Part shown: piece by piece, positions 8,545 to 17,208 of the stretch
Layout: the number at the start of each line of letters is the position of its first letter
Numbering within the stretch: position 1 is the first letter of the stretch
NCBI GenBank assembly: GCA_947166385.1
Contig: CAMVEB010000005.1
Coordinates: 1-64,000 of the forward strand
Reading direction: 5' to 3'
DNA: 64,000 nucleotides
Source of the DNA: an uncultured Clostridia bacterium
GTDB lineage: Bacteria > Bacillota > Clostridia > Christensenellales > Aristaeellaceae
Position numbers and translations under genes: made by a program
Notes under the pieces: model-generated
Databases searched by the model: none
Seen by the model: the letters and a program-made list of their open reading frames with translations, nothing else
Told to the model about the DNA's origin: nothing

Positions 8545-8599
8545 TTTATCATACATGACACGGTCGGGTTTGCTGATCGGTCGCCGGAGGTGTTGTCCT

Positions 8600-10333
8600 G
8601 TGAGGGAAAAGTCCGTTCTTTCTGTCCGCGCGGTGTTTGCGCTCTGCTGCCTGCTGTTTCTTCTCCTGTTGTCCGGCGGTCCGGTTCCGTCCGCTGCGGA
8701 AAGCATGCCTTCCCTCTCTTTCCGGTATATCGGCACCGTCACCCAGGACCAGGCGAATCTCTACGCCACGCCGTCGAAGAAGGGGCAGGTGCTGCTGAAG
8801 CTGTCCCGGGATGAACAGTACGAAATTCTCGGCGGTTCGGATGATTTCTTCCGCATCCGGGTGCAGGATCAGGTCGGTTATGTGAACAAGCGCGTCATGA
8901 ACGCCGCTCCCGTTCAGGCCGAAGAACCGCTCCCTGAAAAGCTGTGCGGCACGGTCTCCCTGGCCGATCCGATTCCGGACCGTCATGAGGACTACCTGAT
9001 CATCCAGGGAAAGGTCACCTGCGGGGAGCCGCTCGATGCGCTCTTCCTGTATGTATGGGATGACCGGCTGTACCGGTTGGAACGTTTCCAGATGAAGTCT
9101 CTGCCGCAGCCCTCCGAAACGGTTGACCTTTCGTTCTTTCTCCGGTCGATGCCGACGAACAAGCTGACCGGCGGGAGGAAGATCATTGTGCTGGAAGGAT
9201 CCTCCGGCGGTCAGCTTTTCGTCCTTTTCCGTTCCCCGGCCTATATCAGCCGGGAGAACGAGAATCCGTCCCATGTGACCTCGATGTGCACCGGGATCCC
9301 CGGCACGCTCCTGGACGATAAGCTTTCCACCGCCTGGGTTCCGAAGAAAAAAAAACCCGAACTGCGGATCGGGATCCCCGCCGAAGCAAACGCCGCGCTC
9401 CTGACGCTGGAATGGAAAAAGCCGCCTGCTTCTTACACCCTGACGCTCCTGGATGAGAACGATGCTGTCCTGGAGCAGACGGAAAAGGCGGACGGTTTCT
9501 GGCTGGATGCCGTCCCGCTCTCTTCCGCCGTGCGCGGCGCGGTCATTCGCTTTGAGGATGACGGCAAGGCCGCTCTCTCCTCCCTACGGGTCTACGCGGA
9601 GCCCTATCCCCGCCATGTGATTCAGCAGTGGGAGCCGATCCCGGAAAAGGTAGATATTCTTCTGGTTTCCACGCATCAGGATGATGAGCTTCTGTTCTTC
9701 GGCGGCACGATTCCCGAGTATGCCTCCCGGGAAGGAGTCACGATCGCCGTGGTATACATGGCGGACTGCGGCCGCATCCGTTACCGGGAGGCGCTGGACG
9801 GGCTCTGGACCTGCGGTCTGAAATACCATCCGGTTTTTCTGGGCCTGCGGGATTACAATACCATGTCCATTGTGGAAGCCCGGGGCAAATGGCACCGGGA
9901 TCAGCCGGAGCTTCTCCTGGCCAATCTGATCCGCCGGTACCGGCCCGAAGTGGTCCTCGTTCAGGATTTTGACGGAGAATACGGCCACGGCCAGCATAAG
10001 CTGACCGCTGAAGCGGTGGTTCAAAGCCTGGATCTTGCCGCCTCAGAAGAAAACCTGCCGGAGGGTTTATCCCCCTGGCAGGTGAAAAAGCTCTATGTGC
10101 ACCTGTATCACCAGAATGAAATCAAACTGGACTGGAACCGGCCTCTGGATGAAACCGGCGTGATCACGCCGCTCTTCCTCGCCACGGAGGCCTATGACAA
10201 GCACCGTTCCCAGCACGCCTACTTCAGCATGCGCCGGGACGGCGTCATGTATGACAATACCTGTTTCGGCCTGTACTACACCGCGGTCGGCCCCGATGAA
10301 AGCGCTGATGACTTCCTGGAGCACATCCGCTGA
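8600..10333 (+). CDS. exported SH3-domain / PIG-L family deacetylase-like protein
   Basis: 577-aa protein: signal peptide (about 1-34), an SH3b-like domain (about 45-95, DQANLYATPSKKGQVLLKL), a middle beta-rich F5/8-type region, then a PIG-L/LmbE domain (about 350-560). The metal-binding motif STHQDDE (standing in for the usual HPDDE) is followed by FGGTI, and the distal histidine motif YGHGQH is present. Such enzymes are Zn-dependent N-deacetylases of sugars or mycothiol-like substrates; an extracellular N-acetyl-sugar substrate is likely. The GTG start at 8600 has GGAGG nine nt upstream. Its stop abuts the stop of the next, convergent gene with no gap. Confidence 0.82.
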   Translation: MREKSVLSVRAVFALCCLLFLLLLSGGPVPSAAESMPSLSFRYIGTVTQDQANLYATPSKKGQVLLKLSRDEQYEILGGSDDFFRIRVQDQVGYVNKRVMNAAPVQAEEPLPEKLCGTVSLADPIPDRHEDYLIIQGKVTCGEPLDALFLYVWDDRLYRLERFQMKSLPQPSETVDLSFFLRSMPTNKLTGGRKIIVLEGSSGGQLFVLFRSPAYISRENENPSHVTSMCTGIPGTLLDDKLSTAWVPKKKKPELRIGIPAEANAALLTLEWKKPPASYTLTLLDENDAVLEQTEKADGFWLDAVPLSSAVRGAVIRFEDDGKAALSSLRVYAEPYPRHVIQQWEPIPEKVDILLVSTHQDDELLFFGGTIPEYASREGVTIAVVYMADCGRIRYREALDGLWTCGLKYHPVFLGLRDYNTMSIVEARGKWHRDQPELLLANLIRRYRPEVVLVQDFDGEYGHGQHKLTAEAVVQSLDLAASEENLPEGLSPWQVKKLYVHLYHQNEIKLDWNRPLDETGVITPLFLATEAYDKHRSQHAYFSMRRDGVMYDNTCFGLYYTAVGPDESADDFLEHIR

Positions 10334-11374
10334 TTACGGCTGTTCCGTCGGCAGCGGCTGGTCAAAGGGAATCCACGTTCTGTTCTTCAGACACCAGATA
10401 TAATGCTTGTACCGCGGATGTTTGCGCCATCCGTTGGTTGTCGCGTGCGATCCTTCGAAATCCACTTCCACGTTCGGATGAACGCGCTTGAACCGCTCCT
10501 TTTCTTCCTCCGGCAGCCCCCGGATCATGGTGGCCCAGAACCGTTCCAGGTTCTCCAGGTTGTCCAGCACGGAGAAGTCCGTCACCCGCGCGTAGCAGAT
10601 GTTCAGATCAATCAGCTCCGTGCAGCTGGCCAGGGGCGTAATGTCCGTAAAGTAGTTGCTGAAAAGCTCCGCGTACTGCAGGTGTTTCAGCTGGCTGATC
10701 GGCGTCAGGTCCTTGATCATGTTGTCCCCGACAATCAGGAACTCCAGGTCCGGCACATACTGCAGGAATTCCAGATCGGTGATCCTGTTGTGCCCCAGGT
10801 CCAATGCCTTCATCCGGGGGCAGTATTTCAGCTTCATCAGCTGCTTGGAGCTGAGGCTGTCCGGGTCAAACGGCTCGTTGAAGGTGGAAAAGGCGGTTTC
10901 TGTTGTTGCCACGTAATGGCTTCCGCCGAGGTGGACCACCCATTCAAACTGCACGTCGGGATACTTCTCCACCAGGGGGATCATCACGTTGTTGGAGGGA
11001 CTTCTCTTTTTGCTGTTGTCGATGCGCCTGATTTTCGGGCACATCAGCACCAGCGCCTCCAGATCCTCCCCGGTCACGGCTTTCTTGATTCCGGTCAGAT
11101 CCAGATCCTCTGCTTCATCGGTCACCGTGATCCCGCCCCATTCCGTGGAGAAATGGAATTCGGATCCCTCCGGCATCGCTTTGCGCACGGAGTACAGCTC
11201 CTTCGGCGTCCATTTCACACCTTCGATCGTCAGTGCCGTGGGCTGGTTGGCCTTGACATACTTGACGGCGCTCTGGGGATTGACAAACTTCGGGGTTTCC
11301 TCTGCCGCCGCGCCGGAGACCGGCAGCATCAGGGCTGCCAGGAGTACCGCGCAGATGATTCTCCTGATTCTCAT
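10334..11374 (-). CDS. exported leucine-rich repeat protein, module 1
   Basis: 346-aa protein with signal peptide (1-24, GAAAEE), an N-terminal region and an LRR block (about 165-290) with MKALDLGHNRITDL, YAELFSNYFTDITPLA and LIDLNICYARVTDFSVL. The same signature YAELF-N-D-PLA-L-DLNIC-R-D-SVL occurs in the LRR half of the fusion at 15295-17166, and the C-terminal S-H-x-T-x-G-W-R stretch matches too, so the two are paralogues. ATG 11374 overlaps the Lgt-like stop by 4 bp, making it the last gene of a coupled three-gene operon. A further upstream start at 11488 is possible but lies inside the neighbour. Function unknown; surface binding is inferred. Confidence 0.8.
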   Translation of the reverse strand: MRIRRIICAVLLAALMLPVSGAAAEETPKFVNPQSAVKYVKANQPTALTIEGVKWTPKELYSVRKAMPEGSEFHFSTEWGGITVTDEAEDLDLTGIKKAVTGEDLEALVLMCPKIRRIDNSKKRSPSNNVMIPLVEKYPDVQFEWVVHLGGSHYVATTETAFSTFNEPFDPDSLSSKQLMKLKYCPRMKALDLGHNRITDLEFLQYVPDLEFLIVGDNMIKDLTPISQLKHLQYAELFSNYFTDITPLASCTELIDLNICYARVTDFSVLDNLENLERFWATMIRGLPEEEKERFKRVHPNVEVDFEGSHATTNGWRKHPRYKHYIWCLKNRTWIPFDQPLPTEQP

Positions 11375-12375
11375 ACCGTTCCTCCTTCGGATCCCCGGTA
11401 CGCGCGCTTCCACATCGGATACACCGAGAAGAAAAGTCCGACGCACGCGCATGCCATCACGGCATAGCATACATCCATCCGCATCCACATCAGGAAACCG
11501 ATCTTCTGCTCCAGGGCAAATTCCATCGCCATCACAACCAGGGCGCCTCCGGCCAGCAACAGAAGGCCTGCGGTCAGGCCGGAGGTCTTCCTTTCCGCTT
11601 CCGGAACCTGCCGGAAGCAGAGGATCAGCAGAGCCAGCAGCAACACGGCGCTCAGCACCTGATTGACCCGCACAAAACCCCAGCGGAGCACTTCATCCGC
11701 CCGCATCGATTCCCAGATGATCTGGCTCGCCGCGTACCCCGTCATCATCAGAACGGCCTTCCCGCCTGCCTTCCCCGGTTTCATCCGCAGCAGGATGACC
11801 AGCAGCACCAGTGCCGTCAGCGTCTCCGGCAGGAAGATCGCAAAGTTCCAGTCTCCGTAGTAATCCTGCGCTCCCAGGGGGAACCGGTACAGCAGCGAGG
11901 GATCTTCCCAGGCAATCATGCTCTTCTCCATCCAGGGATCGAACCACTCCTCAATGTTATGACCGTATCCCATGTGGACAATGGCTTCCGCCAGCCGGCC
12001 GGCCGCCAGCAGCAGGCATGCCGGGGCCGCCGCCGCGTCCAGGATCTCACCGGTCTTCTGCTTCGTCACTTTCCCCGTCAGCAGCCCGGCAGCCAGTACG
12101 CCCAGCAGCGCGCCGTAGAACATGTATCCGCCCCGGGTCAGCTGGAAGACAAAACCGAATCCCTGCTCCTTCACCCAGTCGATATTCACGATACAGTATC
12201 CGATCCGGCTGCCCAGGAAAGCCAGCGGTACGGCCAGCAGCGCAAACCAGCTGACCGTCCCCTTCTGCAGCTTTTTCCCGGTGATCAGCATCAGCAGCAG
12301 CGCAGCCGCCGCGGCGCATGCGATGACCAGCCCGTAGGCATAGACGGAAACGCCCGCCCCTTCCATCAGCTTCAT
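11371..12375 (-). CDS. degenerate prolipoprotein diacylglyceryl transferase-like membrane protein, module 1
   Basis: 334-aa multi-pass membrane protein with the Lgt layout: N-terminal YAYGLVIA helix, GSRIGYCIVN, RGGYMFYGALLG, AAGRLAEA and a late ESMRADE segment. True Lgt uses a His in the FHGG-type loop and an Asn/Glu in GRIGNFxNxE; here these read FYGA and GRLAEA, so the canonical acyltransferase residues are altered although two arginines are kept. It lies 3 bp after the phosphodiester glycosidase gene and overlaps the LRR gene. Probably not the housekeeping Lgt; substrate unknown. Confidence 0.7.
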   Translation of the reverse strand: MKLMEGAGVSVYAYGLVIACAAAAALLLMLITGKKLQKGTVSWFALLAVPLAFLGSRIGYCIVNIDWVKEQGFGFVFQLTRGGYMFYGALLGVLAAGLLTGKVTKQKTGEILDAAAAPACLLLAAGRLAEAIVHMGYGHNIEEWFDPWMEKSMIAWEDPSLLYRFPLGAQDYYGDWNFAIFLPETLTALVLLVILLRMKPGKAGGKAVLMMTGYAASQIIWESMRADEVLRWGFVRVNQVLSAVLLLALLILCFRQVPEAERKTSGLTAGLLLLAGGALVVMAMEFALEQKIGFLMWMRMDVCYAVMACACVGLFFSVYPMWKRAYRGSEGGTV

Positions 12376-12378
12376 GGT

Positions 12379-13299
12379 TTATTTTCCCTCCGCCACGGCC
12401 GAAGCAAAATAGATCAGTCCGGAAATCGACCGGCTGTTCCGCGTTTTGTGCACCCTTCGCCCGTTGAGCATCAGGTTGGTGGATCCGCCGCCGTCCAGGT
12501 TGTACGCCACCTTGCATTCCGGGAACACAATCGTGATGTAGTTGGCCAGTTCGGTCAGGTTCATCCCGTTCCCGTCGCCGCCGTCAATCTCCACAACGCC
12601 GTATTCCAGCTCGCCCAGCTGGCAGATCGCGATCCGCTGGGTCGGCAGCTTCGCTTCCACCTGGCGGAAAACATTTTCCAGCTCCATCACCTGGCCGTCT
12701 GCCACCAGCACCGGACCGAACGTGAAGGTATTGATCATGGACCGTCCCGCGGCGTCCATCTCCGCCTTCTTCTCGGCCATCATTTCGCTCGTCGCGTGGA
12801 TGACGTAGGAGAAATCGCCCTTGTCATCAATGATCAGCACGTCGCGGGATCCGTCCAGTTCGTCCCGGTAGAAGACGCCCTGCCGCACGATATACCCGAT
12901 GTTGTACTTGTACTTCATGAAGTCGTCGTTGCACGCGACGACGGAGTTCAAATCCTTGGCCATGGCGGCGGGGCGGGCCTGCTGCGGGTTCTCATAGCTT
13001 TCGTTGCTCAGCGTGGTCCGCAGCTGGGACGGATCCGCGATCTTGATCCGCACCCACCGGCAGGTCACGGTCTCATGGCTGGACTTGGGCTTCCGCGACG
13101 CCGATTCCATTACCGCGTGGATGGACTCATCCTGGTATTCCACGTCGGAAATCCATCCGTCCGCCTGCAGCGGCCGTCCTTTCACCTTCAGGTCCAGCGG
13201 AATCGGCTCGATCTCCGCGATCCCCGGGGAGGATAAAACCACACACAAAAACAGCAGCATCACCGCTGCAATGCACCAACGAGCGACATTTCCCTTCAT
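12379..13299 (-). CDS. exported phosphodiester glycosidase (NAGPA/DUF2233) family protein, module 1
   Basis: 306-aa exported protein of the family typified by the uncovering enzyme N-acetylglucosamine-1-phosphodiester alpha-N-acetylglucosaminidase. Signal peptide 1-28; domain about 80-306 with CNDDF (family NGGFF-like), TFTFGPVLVADG and YNLDGGGSTNL, which closes the active site. Family enzymes cleave sugar phosphodiesters in exopolysaccharide or teichoic-acid-like polymers; the substrate here is unknown. ATG 13299 with AAGGGAG about 10 nt upstream is preferred over a TTG at 13308 that sits on the ribosome binding site. First gene of the operon with the Lgt-like and LRR genes. Confidence 0.85.
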   Translation of the reverse strand: MKGNVARWCIAAVMLLFLCVVLSSPGIAEIEPIPLDLKVKGRPLQADGWISDVEYQDESIHAVMESASRKPKSSHETVTCRWVRIKIADPSQLRTTLSNESYENPQQARPAAMAKDLNSVVACNDDFMKYKYNIGYIVRQGVFYRDELDGSRDVLIIDDKGDFSYVIHATSEMMAEKKAEMDAAGRSMINTFTFGPVLVADGQVMELENVFRQVEAKLPTQRIAICQLGELEYGVVEIDGGDGNGMNLTELANYITIVFPECKVAYNLDGGGSTNLMLNGRRVHKTRNSRSISGLIYFASAVAEGK

Positions 13300-13365
13300 A
13301 GCCGGCAAACTCCCTTGCTTTATCTTGTGTATCCTCTTGCTGCCTGATCCGGATTCAACCTATAT

Positions 13366-13394
13366 ATAGTATCATAACCGATGGAAGATGTAAA
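13366..13394 (-). promoter_or_regulatory. promoter of the first NAGPA-Lgt-LRR operon
   Basis: Minus strand TTTACA (13394-13389), 17-bp spacer, TACTAT (13371-13366), about 65 nt before the start. The adjacent run ATATATA offers alternative -10 registers. Confidence 0.5.
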
Positions 13395-13549
13395 GCAGCG
13401 CCTTCCCCGTCATCCATGGTTCCGCGGATCATATCGCATATTTTTGTTTCAGCAAAAAGAAGGAAAGCCCTTTTCGCATGTCGAAAATTGATATAAATAT
13501 GATCTTCTATACCCAGGTATCATGAAGTCAAAAATCGGAGGGATGTTGT

Positions 13550-14230
13550 ATGAAAAAATGGATAGCTCTGTTACTGGCCCTGATCCTGACCCTGATGGCT
13601 GTTTCCGCCGCCGTGGCCGATGTGAAGCTTAAAACCGGCGACCACGTGAAGTTCGGCAATTACGGGGATGAGAAGATCGAGTGGATCGTTCTCGATATGG
13701 ATGGGGATAACCTCTTCCTCCTCTCCCGCTACGGGCTCGATGTGGTTCCGTTCAACACCCGGAGCGACGGTTCCATGTGGAAGGACTGCGAGCTTCGTTT
13801 CTGGCTGAATGACGATTTCTATCATTCCGCTTTCTCCAAGGAAGAGCGCAAGGCCATCGTGGAAACTGAAGTGGAAGATGATGCGGATCAGAACAACAGC
13901 AAGTGGATGACAGCCGGCCGCGTCACCAGCACGAAGACCAAGGATAAGGTTTACTGCCTCAGCTATCGGGAAGTCCGGGATTACCTGAGCTCTGAAGAAG
14001 ACCGGAAGTGCATCCCCACTTCCTATTGTATCTCCCGGAAGAGCAACCTCAGCAACAGCAAGATGCTCAACGGCAAGAAAACCTGCTGGTGGTGGCTCCG
14101 CTCCTCCGCTTTCAAGGCAAATGCCGGCGTGGTGGACTGGGACGGTTCCATTGAGACCTGTTATATCCACCATCCCCGCGGAGTCGTCCGTCCCTGCCTG
14201 TGGGTGGAAGCTTCCGCCGTGGAGAAGTAA
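13550..14230 (+). CDS. exported DUF6273 domain protein
   Basis: 226-aa protein with signal peptide (1-23) and a single DUF6273 domain: FGNYGDEKIEWIVLDMDGDNLFLLSRYGLD near the start, the LRFWLN motif in the middle, WWWLRSSAF, and a C-terminal VVRPCLWV. The family is common in Clostridia, often on the surface; no biochemical role is established. ATG follows GGAGGG by seven nt. It sits alone on the plus strand between two minus-strand operons that share modules, and ends at a bidirectional terminator. I see no strong promoter, though ATTGATATAAATATG near 13487-13501 is a possible -10 region. Confidence 0.82.
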   Translation: MKKWIALLLALILTLMAVSAAVADVKLKTGDHVKFGNYGDEKIEWIVLDMDGDNLFLLSRYGLDVVPFNTRSDGSMWKDCELRFWLNDDFYHSAFSKEERKAIVETEVEDDADQNNSKWMTAGRVTSTKTKDKVYCLSYREVRDYLSSEEDRKCIPTSYCISRKSNLSNSKMLNGKKTCWWWLRSSAFKANAGVVDWDGSIETCYIHHPRGVVRPCLWVEASAVEK

Positions 14231-14250
14231 TCCTGTTTGGGCAAAAATGC

Positions 14251-14278
14251 GGATCGGTCCTTCCGGGCCGATCCTTTT
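14251..14278. terminator. bidirectional intrinsic terminator
   Basis: GGATCGGTCC (14251-14260), TTCC loop, GGGCCGATCC (14265-14274), one G-U pair, then TTTT on the plus strand. On the minus strand a T5 tract follows 3 nt after the stem. It serves the DUF6273 gene and the convergent operon ending at 14288. Confidence 0.85.
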
Positions 14279-14287
14279 CATATGCCT

Positions 14288-15268
14288 TTATTTTTCTTTC
14301 CGCCAGCTCAGCAGGTATACCGCAGTCCAGGCGACCGTGGTCAGCAGCATGACGCTGAAGCAAAACGGCGCCAGGTTCTCGTTGATCCACTGCAGGATTC
14401 CTTCCGGAATCAGCTTCTCGAATTTCCAGGGCTTGTCCATCAGGTACTGGGTAACGCCGTTCACCGCCGTCAGAACTGCCGCCGTGATGACCGGCCCTTT
14501 CCGGATGCGGCCTCCTTCGCTTCCGGTGCCCCGGCAGATCCGGACCGTCAGGATGATCATCAGGATCGCGCACAGGGCCTGTTCCACATGGACAAAGTAG
14601 AAGATGAAGCTGACCATCCGCGTCAGTTCCAGGAAAAACTGGATCGCGCACAGCAGAAAAGCCGCGCGTTCAAAGATGCGTCCGTCTTTCCCGTGGGCCG
14701 CGGTTCCCCTTCGTGCAGTCACTCCGCAGACAATCAGATCACCCAGGGCGGTCAGCGTACTCACGGCAAACGCCCACATGCCCCAGTCATCCTGCACCGC
14801 TGCCGGAAAAAAAGCCAGCAGCGATCCTTCCTCAATCTCGGCCAGCCCCACCGTGGACAGTTCCGCCAGTCCCAGTTCTCCCAGAAAGATTTCCCCGAAC
14901 CGGGCCGCCGCGGCCAGCAGGCACCCCGGAGCGGCAAACAGGTCCAGCGCCCGGCTTATCCGGATGCCCCCGACCTTCGCCCCCAAAGCCACTCCGCCGC
15001 AGTATCCGATGCATCCGCCCACAAAGGAGAATTCCTCCGGTACCGTTCGGAACAGAAACCCGATCCCGTAGGTGCCGGTCTGGTATCCCCAGTTGAACGC
15101 AGCATAAACCAGTTTGGCTCCCAGGTAGCCCAGCAGGATTCCCAGGATCAGCCCGATCATCGCCGCCGAAATCTTCTGTCCGGCTTTCTTTATCCGGAAA
15201 CTGTACCAGATACCGCTCAGCAGAATCCCCGCGGCCAGTGTCAGGCCGTACAGGAGAGGTGATTCCAT
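14288..15268 (-). CDS. degenerate Lgt-like membrane protein, module 2
   Basis: 326-aa multi-pass membrane protein paralogous in layout to the gene at 11371-12375: LLGYLGAKLVYAAFNWG, FSFVGGCIGYCGG, AAAARFGEIFLGEL and a late ELTRMVSF segment. The Lgt catalytic His is replaced (VGGC) and only the arginine of the GR-x-GN-x-x-N-x-E signature is kept, so the sequence has drifted further than module 1. It is the last gene of the operon led by the DUF3048 gene, 26 bp after the LRR-NAGPA fusion. Function unknown; association with an exported sugar-phosphodiester enzyme is repeated in both modules. Confidence 0.62.
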   Translation of the reverse strand: MESPLLYGLTLAAGILLSGIWYSFRIKKAGQKISAAMIGLILGILLGYLGAKLVYAAFNWGYQTGTYGIGFLFRTVPEEFSFVGGCIGYCGGVALGAKVGGIRISRALDLFAAPGCLLAAAARFGEIFLGELGLAELSTVGLAEIEEGSLLAFFPAAVQDDWGMWAFAVSTLTALGDLIVCGVTARRGTAAHGKDGRIFERAAFLLCAIQFFLELTRMVSFIFYFVHVEQALCAILMIILTVRICRGTGSEGGRIRKGPVITAAVLTAVNGVTQYLMDKPWKFEKLIPEGILQWINENLAPFCFSVMLLTTVAWTAVYLLSWRKEK

Positions 15269-15294
15269 CCTGTGCCTCCCTCCTGTCTTGCTGT

Positions 15295-17166
15295 TTATTC
15301 GCCCTCGCCCGAGGCAAAGTAGATGATATCCATCAGCTTCCTCTGGGAGTTGCTGCCGAATTCATTGATCTTTTCTCCCCCGAAGTAGAGCCAGGTGGAG
15401 TCTCCCCCGTCCAGGTTATAGGCGGTCTGAACGCCTTCCGCCGCTGCCAGCGCAGCAAATTCCTTCAGCGTCATGCCGGTGTTCCCGCGGTAAGGCCCTG
15501 CGCAGCAGATCACCTTATAGTGAAGCGGTCCGCTCTGGCACAGGCACATCCGCTGCCGGCCGTCCTCCGCCGCCATGTCGATCCAGCGGTCCGCGCCGCG
15601 GAAATCCTCCACGGCTTTCCCGTCCTCGACCAGGATCGGCCCGAAGGAGAAGGAATGCAGAATCCGTTTTCCTTCCACCCGGTTATAGATGGTGTTCGAT
15701 TCCGGCAGGTGCAGCGGATGGAAATCCCCGTCCTCGTCAATCAGCAGCACGTCCAGCAGGCAGCTGTCCGCCCGTCCGGCCGTATCCAGGTTGTTGCGGT
15801 ACAGGGTCCCCTCCCGCAGGATAAAGCCCCATCCGCGCCTCTCGGAGCTGTTAAAATAGTCGCCGTTGATCGCCAGCACGGCGTTGGACCGTTTTGTCAG
15901 GTTCATCGCGGTCATCTGGCCTGTCGTGTCAAATCCACCGCTCCGTCCGGCCGCCATCACCCGCAGCTGGGAAGCATCCTTCAACTGGATATCCCCGACC
16001 CAGTATTTGCACGTTCCGCTGTCCTTCTGTTCCACCGTGACCTGGATCGTGCTGTCGCTGTAGCTGGTTCCCGGGATGAGTCCGCTCTTCTTCGGATTTT
16101 TCCCTGCGCTGAAGTCAATTGGCAGCAGGTATCCCTTGTCCGAAAAATCTTCCTCCGGGAAGGTCGGCGGCGCCGGAGTGGGTTCCGGCGTGGGTTCCGG
16201 GGTGGGAACCTCCGTCGGTGCCGGTGTATACAGGACCGGATCATCATCCGGATACGTCATGCTTTCCTCAAAGGGCACATACTCGTACATCGGGTGCAGG
16301 TGATCCGCCCCGAAGTTCGCTACGATCACCGCGTAATGGGGCGCCTGGGTGTTGCTGTTCAGCATCCGCCACGTCCCGGCGGTGGAATAGTGAGTGGAAT
16401 CAATGTAAGTATCCGGCAGCGCGGCTTTCAGTTCGCTGACAACGCTCTCCGGGGGCACTGTATTGATTTTCTGGCTCGAATAGAGCCACAGCCGTCTCAG
16501 CGTCTTCAGATCCTTCAGCACGCTCCAGTCCTCGATCCGGTTGAAGCAGATGTTCAGGTCCAGCAGATGCTCCATCCCTGCCAGCGGGGACAGATCGCTG
16601 ATCTTGTTTTTGAACAGTTCCGCGTATTCCAGCCGTTTCAGGGATCCGACCGGTGTAATATCCGTCACCTGGTTGCATGCGATGATCAGAATCCGAAGGT
16701 TCGGGAGATCGTACAGGAAATCCAGGTTTTCCACCAGATTGTGCCCGATATCCAACGCCTTCAGGTTCCACATGTATTTGAGAATCTCAAAATCCTCGCT
16801 CCGGTGCGGCGGCGTGCTGTTGTTGTGCATTGTTGACCAGGAGGTATAATCCGTGCGGATCAGGTGTTCATGGTCATAGTTGGAGATTACCAGCGTCCAG
16901 CCCCACTGGATGTCGGGAAAGCGCTTCGCCAGCCGGTCGCACAGGTTCTTTGTCATGCGGTTCGCCCACATGTCCACCCGTTTCAGCTTCGGCATCCGGT
17001 CCAGCATCGCTTCAAACGCGTCAAAATCGGATACCACCGTATCCCCGAGATCGATATATTCCGCGTCCTCCCGGAATGTTTTTCCCTCATATTCCACCTC
17101 AGCCGCTGCCCAGGCCAGGCAGCAGAGGATCAGAGCCGCAATCAGGATACCGCACCGTTTCTTCAT
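15295..17166 (-). CDS. exported LRR-phosphodiester glycosidase fusion protein, module 2
   Basis: 623-aa protein joining what are separate genes in module 1. Order: signal peptide (1-22), N-terminal region, LRR block (about 130-230, KALDIGHNLVENLDFL, YAELFKNKISDLSPLA, LLDLNICFNRIEDWSVL), a PT-rich linker (about 311-335, TPEPTPEPT) and a NAGPA/DUF2233 domain (about 370-623) with INGDYF at 433-438 and NLDGGDS at 584-590. The LRR would place a polymer-cleaving domain on a surface ligand. It lies between the CapA-like gene (42 bp) and the Lgt-like gene (26 bp). One residue of the usual DGGGS is Asp here. Confidence 0.85.
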   Translation of the reverse strand: MKKRCGILIAALILCCLAWAAAEVEYEGKTFREDAEYIDLGDTVVSDFDAFEAMLDRMPKLKRVDMWANRMTKNLCDRLAKRFPDIQWGWTLVISNYDHEHLIRTDYTSWSTMHNNSTPPHRSEDFEILKYMWNLKALDIGHNLVENLDFLYDLPNLRILIIACNQVTDITPVGSLKRLEYAELFKNKISDLSPLAGMEHLLDLNICFNRIEDWSVLKDLKTLRRLWLYSSQKINTVPPESVVSELKAALPDTYIDSTHYSTAGTWRMLNSNTQAPHYAVIVANFGADHLHPMYEYVPFEESMTYPDDDPVLYTPAPTEVPTPEPTPEPTPAPPTFPEEDFSDKGYLLPIDFSAGKNPKKSGLIPGTSYSDSTIQVTVEQKDSGTCKYWVGDIQLKDASQLRVMAAGRSGGFDTTGQMTAMNLTKRSNAVLAINGDYFNSSERRGWGFILREGTLYRNNLDTAGRADSCLLDVLLIDEDGDFHPLHLPESNTIYNRVEGKRILHSFSFGPILVEDGKAVEDFRGADRWIDMAAEDGRQRMCLCQSGPLHYKVICCAGPYRGNTGMTLKEFAALAAAEGVQTAYNLDGGDSTWLYFGGEKINEFGSNSQRKLMDIIYFASGEGE

Positions 17167-17208
17167 CGTTCTCTCCCATACGTCCGTATCGGTTTTCGTC
17201 CCGAAGGA

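Noticed and set aside
8471..8599. N-terminal extension of the PIG-L protein from ATG 8471
   Set aside because: It would span the promoter at 8516-8544 and break the signal peptide; GTG 8600 has GGAGG at nine nt.
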